A program made the translations under genes and the position numbers. A DNA stretch of 64,000 nt from an uncultured Dehalococcoidia bacterium (GTDB lineage: Bacteria > Chloroflexota > Dehalococcoidia > Lucifugimonadales > UBA3495). Where the stretch lies: NCBI GenBank assembly GCA_951812625.1, contig CATOSP010000002.1, forward strand, positions 620,001 to 684,000, given 5' to 3'. This document shows, piece after piece, positions 59,441 through 64,000 of the stretch (within the stretch, counting starts at the first letter, position 1; each line of letters starts with the position of its first letter). The notes under the pieces were generated by a model, which ran no database searches, was not told the origin of the DNA, and saw nothing but the letters and a program-made list of their open reading frames with translations.

Positions 59441-60052
59441 CTAGCCTACCAGGCGGGTGATTGCGTCGAACGGGATTGCACCTTCCCTGATCAGTGTCGG
59501 GGTGTCATTTGTGATGTCGACTATTGTGGACGCTGCACCGAAGGGCGGCGGACCGGCGGTTACCAAGTAGTCTACCTTTTGACCTAACTGCTCCGTGAGT
59601 TCGTGCAGGTTCTGAGGGTCGGGTTGGCCGCTTATGTTGGCGCTGGTGCCAGTAATGGGGCCGCCCAGCAATCGGGCTATGGCTCGGGGGATCGGGTGAT
59701 CGGGTATTCGCACCGCGACTGTCGGTGCGCCCGCGGTGACCCGATCCGAGACCCTGGCAGATTTGTTGACTATCAAGGTCAGCGGGCCAGGCCAGAACCG
59801 TTCCACCAACACCCTTGCTGGGTCCGGGATACTCTCTGCCACCCTTTCTAGTTGGCCCCAGTCATCTATCAGGATGGGTAGGGCCAAACCTGAAGGACGC
59901 TCCTTGACGGTGAAAATCGCCTCCACCGCCGCCGGGTTGAACACGTCAGCGCCCAGACCGTAGAGAGTGTCTGTCGGAAAAGCCACTACTCCACCGTTAT
60001 GGAGCGCACGAACAGCCCGTTCGACCTCGATCTCTTGCGACGCGTCACTCAT
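59441..60052 (-). CDS. tsaC: Threonylcarbamoyl-AMP synthase
   Basis: A 203-residue YrdC/Sua5-domain enzyme making threonylcarbamoyl-AMP for the t6A modification of ANN-decoding tRNAs. Motifs are ALHNGGVVAFPTDTLYGLGA, FTVKERPSGLALPILIDDW, FWPGPLTLIVNKSARVSDRV, VAVRIPDHPIPRAIARLLGG and PITGTSANISGQPDPQNL, with TIVDITNDTPTLIREGAI at the end. The Sua5 C-terminal domain is absent, so this is the short TsaC form. ATG 60052. First gene of the long minus-strand run; a second tRNA modification gene, miaA, lies in the same run. Confidence 0.95.
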   Translation of the reverse strand: MSDASQEIEVERAVRALHNGGVVAFPTDTLYGLGADVFNPAAVEAIFTVKERPSGLALPILIDDWGQLERVAESIPDPARVLVERFWPGPLTLIVNKSARVSDRVTAGAPTVAVRIPDHPIPRAIARLLGGPITGTSANISGQPDPQNLHELTEQLGQKVDYLVTAGPPPFGAASTIVDITNDTPTLIREGAIPFDAITRLVG

Positions 60053-60061
60053 TCAATCGCC

Positions 60062-60084
60062 ACTCGCCACGGGGTTTGGCGAGT
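60062..60084. promoter_or_regulatory. Inverted repeat upstream of tsaC
   Basis: ACTCGCC (60062-60068) and GGCGAGT (60078-60084), exact 7-bp arms with a 9-base gap, start 10 bases before the tsaC start codon. It could be an operator or a leader stem. Confidence 0.4.
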
Positions 60085-60292
60085 ATAGCATAGTGATATT
60101 GATCGACCGCAGGTCTTCTTGGCCGCTGAGGATTCATCGCCTTCTGGAGCGCGACAAAGACCGTCTGATAACAAGACTCTCCGGTGTGCCGTGATGCTAT
60201 GGCATGTACGAGGGTGACGCTAACCCCCAATATCTAGTGGAATTCGCCTCCGCCTCCTATGCGACGCCCGTACAACACGGTTATAATACCTG

Positions 60293-60298
60293 CGTCAA
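60293..60298 (+). promoter_or_regulatory. Candidate -10 box of guaA
   Basis: A consensus TATAAT stands 138 bases before ATG 60436. A -35 box at the right distance is weak. It lies within the 5' open extension of the guaA frame and so argues against the start at 60259. Confidence 0.35.
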
Positions 60299-60435
60299 CT
60301 TCCGGAGAAACCCCACCTCGAAATACAGGAGGTGCCGCCACGGTCGGAGGGAATTTGCCCCAGGGTAGACGGGTTTCAGCCAGCGACTACCTCGAGATCT
60401 CCGCATACCTCCAGATTGCCAAGAACCTGGAGGCT

Positions 60436-62007
60436 ATGGGTGCAGAAGCGGAAAACGAAGGCCGCGCGGTAACTGAAGGGGTGGTGGTTATCGATTTTGG
60501 CTCCCAGTACAGTCATTTGATAGCCCGCCGTGCCCGTGAGTTGAAGGTGTACTCCGAGGTTGTCCCGTCGTCCAGCACGTGGGAATCGGTGCGCCACATA
60601 CAGCCCAAGGGAGTAATCCTGTCGGGGGGGCCCGCCAGCGTTTACGAGCCAGGAGCGCCGACAATACCTGAATGGGTTTTCGAGCGAGGTCTCCCAGTCC
60701 TGGGCATATGCTACGGGATGCAGGCGCTGGTCCACCAACTTGGCGGGTCGGTGATTCCGGGGTTGCGGCAGGAATACGGCTCCGCATCGCTTCACCAGGA
60801 TGGGGACAGCTGTAGCTTGTTTCTCAACCTTCCTCAGTCGTTTCAGGTGTGGATGAGCCACGGCGACCGGGTGTCTGAACTGCCACCCGGCTTTTCCAGC
60901 CGGGCCTTTACGGAGAACTCCCCCGTCGCGGCGCTAAGCGACGGGGACCGTATCTTTGGCCTCCAGTTCCATCCGGAGGTTGTACACACGCCGCTGGGCG
61001 TTTCAATCCTGGAGAATTTCCTGATGCGCGCCTGCGGCTGCGAGGGCAATTGGACTGCCGGGAACTTCGTTAAGGACTCAGTGCAGCGTATCAGGGAACA
61101 GGTGGGGGACGGCCGGGTCATCTGTGCCCTGTCCGGCGGCGTCGATTCAGCTGTGACAGCAATGCTGGCGCATGAAGCCATAGGCGACCGGCTGACCTGC
61201 ATATTCGTGAACAACGGACTTCTGCGCTTGGAGGAACCGGAGCGGGTGGAGGAGACTTTCCGCAGCAACCTTGGTCTAAACCTGATCTGCGTTGAGGCAA
61301 CCGAGCGGTTCTTGGCTCAACTGGCGGGGGTCACCGACCCAGAGCAGAAGAGGAAGGCCATCGGCGAGGAATTCATTCGCGTTTTCGAGGAGACGGCATC
61401 CGATCTGGGACAAACCGACTTCCTGGCCCAGGGCACGCTGTATCCCGACGTAATCGAGAGCGAGACGCCGGAGAACCGTGCATCGGCGCGCATCAAGACC
61501 CACCACAACGTTGGCGGTCTGCCCGAGCACATGAGCCTGCAACTGGTGGAGCCTCTGCGTTATCTTTTCAAGGATGAAGTGCGCGACGTGGGACTGGCCT
61601 TGGGCCTTCCCCGTGAGATGGTGTACCGACAGCCCTTCCCAGGGCCTGGACTGGCCATCAGAATCATCGGAGAGGTTACCGCTGAGAAACTGGATATGGT
61701 CCGCGCCTGCGATTGGATCGTCATCGATGAGATCAAGAACGCGAACCTCTACGACCAGCTCTGGCAGAGCTTCGCCGTCCTCAGCGACAGCCGCACTGTG
61801 GGCGTGATGGGAGATTACCGCACCTACGGCAATGTTTGCGCCATCCGGGCGGTGGCCAGCGAGGATGCTATGACAGCCGACTGGGTCAGGCTTCCCTACG
61901 AGGTGCTGTCAAGAATCTCTAACCGAATCGTCAATGAAGTTACCGGAGTGACGCGCGTGGTTTACGACATCACCAGCAAGCCGCCCGGGACCATCGAGTG
62001 GGAGTGA
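60436..62007 (+). CDS. guaA: GMP synthase (glutamine-hydrolysing)
   Basis: A 523-residue two-part enzyme converting XMP to GMP. The class I glutaminase part has [37 protein letters not shown], the nucleophile in [15 protein letters not shown], and [15 protein letters not shown] (His-Glu). The PP-loop ATPase part has [43 protein letters not shown] and [20 protein letters not shown]. The dimerisation domain ends [12 protein letters not shown] take ATG 60436, which gives the usual length; the frame extends to 60259 without similarity and across a promoter. purD follows 73 bases later. Confidence 0.96.
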   Translation: MGAEAENEGRAVTEGVVVIDFGSQYSHLIARRARELKVYSEVVPSSSTWESVRHIQPKGVILSGGPASVYEPGAPTIPEWVFERGLPVLGICYGMQALVHQLGGSVIPGLRQEYGSASLHQDGDSCSLFLNLPQSFQVWMSHGDRVSELPPGFSSRAFTENSPVAALSDGDRIFGLQFHPEVVHTPLGVSILENFLMRACGCEGNWTAGNFVKDSVQRIREQVGDGRVICALSGGVDSAVTAMLAHEAIGDRLTCIFVNNGLLRLEEPERVEETFRSNLGLNLICVEATERFLAQLAGVTDPEQKRKAIGEEFIRVFEETASDLGQTDFLAQGTLYPDVIESETPENRASARIKTHHNVGGLPEHMSLQLVEPLRYLFKDEVRDVGLALGLPREMVYRQPFPGPGLAIRIIGEVTAEKLDMVRACDWIVIDEIKNANLYDQLWQSFAVLSDSRTVGVMGDYRTYGNVCAIRAVASEDAMTADWVRLPYEVLSRISNRIVNEVTGVTRVVYDITSKPPGTIEWE

Positions 62008-62080
62008 TGGGCCCGTTCAGGCTCTGGAGCCATCATTTCCGATCGAAGAATATGCTTGCTGGCCGCGTAATGGTGCTTCC

Positions 62081-63364
62081 GTGAAAGTCCTTTTGGTTGG
62101 CTCCGGGGGCCGAGAACATGCTTTGGCTTGGCGGTTGCGCCAAAGTCCTGCATTGACCCGCCTGTGGGTCGCAAACGGTAATGGCGGCACCGCCAGTATC
62201 GCGGAGAACCTGGATGTTGTTCCGGAAGACCTTGACGGGATTGAAGAGGTGTCAAAGAACCTCGATGTCGATCTGGTCGTCGTAGGGCCGGAGACTCCAT
62301 TGGCCGACGGATTGGTGGACCAGCTTTCCTCCTCCGGTATACTTGCTTTTGGACCCGGTGCGGCGGCGGCACAAATCGAGGCGAGCAAGAGTTTCGCCCT
62401 GGAACTGATGCGGGATGCAGGTGTTCCTTGTCCGGAATTTCGCACCTTTCACGAAGAATATGATGCCCTCGAGTTCCTGCGTCGGCATGGGGGTCCCGTG
62501 GTGGTGAAGGCCAACGGACTGGCCGCCGGGAAGGGTGTGGCGATCTGTCCCGGTCCGGAAGACGCGGCTGACGCGGTGCGGGCCTGCATGACCGGTCGTA
62601 TATTTGGTGAGTCTGGAGAGACTGTTGTAGTTGAGGAACTGCTCAGCGGCCCTGAGGTGAGCGTGTTCGCATTCTGCGACGGGCTTCATCTCTCCCCGCT
62701 GGTCGCCGCGTGCGACTACAAGCGTATTGGCGATAACGACGAGGGACCCAATACCGGGGGCATGGGGGCGTTCGCGCCGCCTGATTTCTGGACTGGCAGC
62801 ATGTACCAAGATATCAATCAGTCAATTATGCAACCTGTGGTCCGGGCGATGGCCGACCGGGGCACGCCCTTCAAGGGAGTGCTGTACGCCGGCATAATGC
62901 TGACGCTAGACGGTCCCAAGGTGCTGGAGTTCAACTGTCGGTTGGGAGACCCGGAAGCACAAGTGGTACTCCCTCAGCTTTTGGCCGACCCGCTGGAGCT
63001 TATGGTAGCGTGCATTGAAGGACGCCTGGACTCGGTGTCAGTGGAATGGAGCGACAGGCCACATGTCGGTGTGGTAATGGTCTCCGGCGGTTACCCCGGG
63101 GATTACCGTACTGGGTTGGAGATTTCCGGCTTGTTCGACGAAAGGGCGGACAGTTTGGTATTCCACGCCGGCACCCGCCTTGGAGAGCATGGAGAGGAGT
63201 CTAAGGCCGTGACCAGCGGAGGGCGTGTCCTGACCGTCGTCGGAAGCGGTGATTCTCTGGCGGAAGCCCGGTCTGCAGCGTATCATGGAGTGCGGACAAT
63301 ATCCTTCGACGGCGCGTATTATCGCACAGACATTGCTGCCGTGGAGGGGAGGGTGCTCACATAG
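62081..63364 (+). CDS. purD: Phosphoribosylamine-glycine ligase
   Basis: A 427-residue ATP-grasp enzyme, the second step of purine synthesis. It begins MKVLLVGSGGREHALAWRLR at GTG 62081. Landmarks are LDVDLVVVGPETPLADGLVD, ASKSFALELMRDAGVPCPEF, VVVKANGLAAGKGVAICPGP, EELLSGPEVSVFAFCDG, KRIGDNDEGPNTGGMGAFAP and VLEFNCRLGDPEAQVVLPQL, with VVMVSGGYPGDYRTGLEISG in the C-terminal domain. It is downstream of guaA and overlaps or abuts the next frame by four bases. Confidence 0.97.
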   Translation: MKVLLVGSGGREHALAWRLRQSPALTRLWVANGNGGTASIAENLDVVPEDLDGIEEVSKNLDVDLVVVGPETPLADGLVDQLSSSGILAFGPGAAAAQIEASKSFALELMRDAGVPCPEFRTFHEEYDALEFLRRHGGPVVVKANGLAAGKGVAICPGPEDAADAVRACMTGRIFGESGETVVVEELLSGPEVSVFAFCDGLHLSPLVAACDYKRIGDNDEGPNTGGMGAFAPPDFWTGSMYQDINQSIMQPVVRAMADRGTPFKGVLYAGIMLTLDGPKVLEFNCRLGDPEAQVVLPQLLADPLELMVACIEGRLDSVSVEWSDRPHVGVVMVSGGYPGDYRTGLEISGLFDERADSLVFHAGTRLGEHGEESKAVTSGGRVLTVVGSGDSLAEARSAAYHGVRTISFDGAYYRTDIAAVEGRVLT

Positions 63365-63960
63365 CAACCCGCGAGCGCGCAACGGCAGACTGGACTCCGC
63401 TAGTCGGGACCTACCGTGCAACCCTTGACGAGGGCCGGCTGGACTTTTACCGCAAGCGACGTTGGAGGCGTGCGGATGAGTTCTCATCGTGGCTTGGCGA
63501 AGCGGTGTTGCCCGGCCTTACCGAGAAGCAGGCATCGGACCTGTACCGGGGTTCCGGGTCCAGTCGGGCCAGGGAATTCAAACAGAACCCTATCGAGGAT
63601 GTCCGGGAGTCCCTAGACTTCCTGCTCTACGACAGGACTAAGCTGGAGGGACGGTTCGAGGAGTGCGCCGGGGATGATGGTGGGTTCAAGCTGGCGGGAG
63701 CGGGCAAACAGTTTGTATCCTACCTGATGTGCTTGCGCGACCCGGGCCTCTTCGCCATGTGGACGCCCTATTCGGAACGGTTACTGCGTATGGTGGGGTT
63801 GTATCACTCCGGTCTGCGAGGTAGGAACCTAGGCATGGGCTACATGGATCTGCTGGATGCCCTTCAAAGGGTTCGCGTCCGGGCAGGGCTGCCGGACTTC
63901 CGGCTGGTGGATGAGTTCGCCTATGCGAATACGCGACCCCTCAAGCGTCAGGCTGCCTGA
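63361..63960 (+). CDS. McrB-N-domain-like protein of 199 residues
   Basis: The frame is open from just after a TGA at 63250 to TGA at 63958. Conserved-looking sequence begins at about ADWTPLVGTYRATLDEGRLD and runs through FYRKRRWRRADEFSSWLGEA, ASDLYRGSGSSRAREFKQNP, EDVRESLDFLLYD, GAGKQFVSYLMCLRDPGLFA and MWTPYSERLLRMVGLYHSGL to LPDFRLVDEF. From memory, this resembles the N-terminal domain of McrB-like AAA+ proteins and related stand-alone proteins; I could not verify it. No ATG, GTG or TTG precedes the conserved part. ATA 63361 has GGAGGGGAGGG upstream, and GTG 63505 would lose about 48 residues. The 3' neighbour is outside the window. Confidence 0.6.
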   Translation: MATRERATADWTPLVGTYRATLDEGRLDFYRKRRWRRADEFSSWLGEAVLPGLTEKQASDLYRGSGSSRAREFKQNPIEDVRESLDFLLYDRTKLEGRFEECAGDDGGFKLAGAGKQFVSYLMCLRDPGLFAMWTPYSERLLRMVGLYHSGLRGRNLGMGYMDLLDALQRVRVRAGLPDFRLVDEFAYANTRPLKRQAA

Positions 63961-64000
63961 ACCCGATGACCGGCGGGCGTATATACGATTTCTCAGAATG

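Larger units (their letters stand above)
60053..60435. other. Divergent region between tsaC and guaA
   Basis: About 380 bases. It holds a small hairpin just upstream of tsaC (60062-60084) and a TATAAT box (60293-60298). The guaA frame is open through the second half, but that part has no similarity to GMP synthase and carries the promoter, so it is probably leader. No purine riboswitch could be made out. Confidence 0.5.

Noticed and set aside
60240..60435. Purine riboswitch before guaA
   Set aside because: I could not find the conserved core or paired arms of the purine aptamer; only a -10 box and an open frame are visible.

Overview
The window is GC-rich bacterial chromosome, read with the standard bacterial code and with many GTG and TTG starts. 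Gene content suggests a free-living heterotroph of the Chloroflexota (Dehalococcoidia/SAR202-like). The pointers are an F420-type luciferase-like oxidoreductase, several acyl-CoA dehydrogenases, three ThDP-dependent decarboxylase/synthase-like enzymes, archaeal-type phosphoglycerate mutase, LL-diaminopimelate aminotransferase, bifunctional glucose/mannose-phosphate isomerase, and proline/threonine-stalked lipoproteins. This placement is inference from gene content; no rRNA is present. No complete mobile element, prophage or CRISPR array was seen.

Layout. 0-3.6 kb: a gene tail, a broken Uma2-type gene, a ThDP enzyme (-), a 136-bp direct-repeat block, a small unknown gene and a repeat-bearing spacer. 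3.6-8.4 kb: a 591-residue unknown protein, then a promoter and a ThDP enzyme/acetamidase pair. 8.7-9.3 kb: two tiny genes, one a helix-turn-helix protein with a palindrome inside its promoter. 9.6-13.3 kb: threonine dehydratase-like enzyme, a spacer with ten GTAC sites, an AIR-synthase/HypE-like protein, a cytochrome c lipoprotein, and tRNA-Val, tRNA-Leu and tRNA-Arg ending at a perfect 32-bp hairpin. 13.3-20.6 kb: VOC protein, sugar-phosphate isomerase, the S41 protease/smpB/gamma-carbonic-anhydrase operon, an LLM oxidoreductase, a ComEA-like lipoprotein and an internally duplicated protein of unknown function. 20.8-25.8 kb: peptide ABC importer (binding protein and two permeases, no ATPases) and a glycosyltransferase.

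25.9-30 kb: purF-purM-purH (-). 30-45 kb: a catabolic island of CoA-thioester and amidohydrolase genes: two acyl-CoA dehydrogenases, D-aminoacylase-like amidohydrolase, alpha/beta hydrolase, VOC protein, benzoylformate-decarboxylase-like enzyme, hydroxyisobutyrate-dehydrogenase-like enzyme, SagB-like double nitroreductase, EVE protein, acyl-CoA ligase, DUF35 zinc-ribbon protein and thiolase. 45-49 kb: small membrane and unknown proteins, HpcH/HpaI aldolase, M20 peptidase, tRNA-Glu.

49-60 kb: a compact minus-strand run, tsaC - CAP-domain protein - prenyl-synthase-like - pgk - apgM - tpiA - miaA - dapF - dapL - hflX, joining tRNA modification, lower glycolysis and lysine/peptidoglycan precursor synthesis. 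60-64 kb: guaA, purD and a 199-residue protein resembling the N-terminal domain of McrB-like ATPases. Purine synthesis is therefore split between two loci, on opposite strands, about 30 kb apart.

I found no obvious multi-gene novel system. The best leads are the 591-residue protein with a defence-like C-terminus, the duplicated HYHY protein with its own operator, the GTAC-rich spacer, a two-copy hairpin/ATTTCCG element, a prenyl synthase that has lost its aspartate motifs, and two genes that seem to lack canonical start codons.
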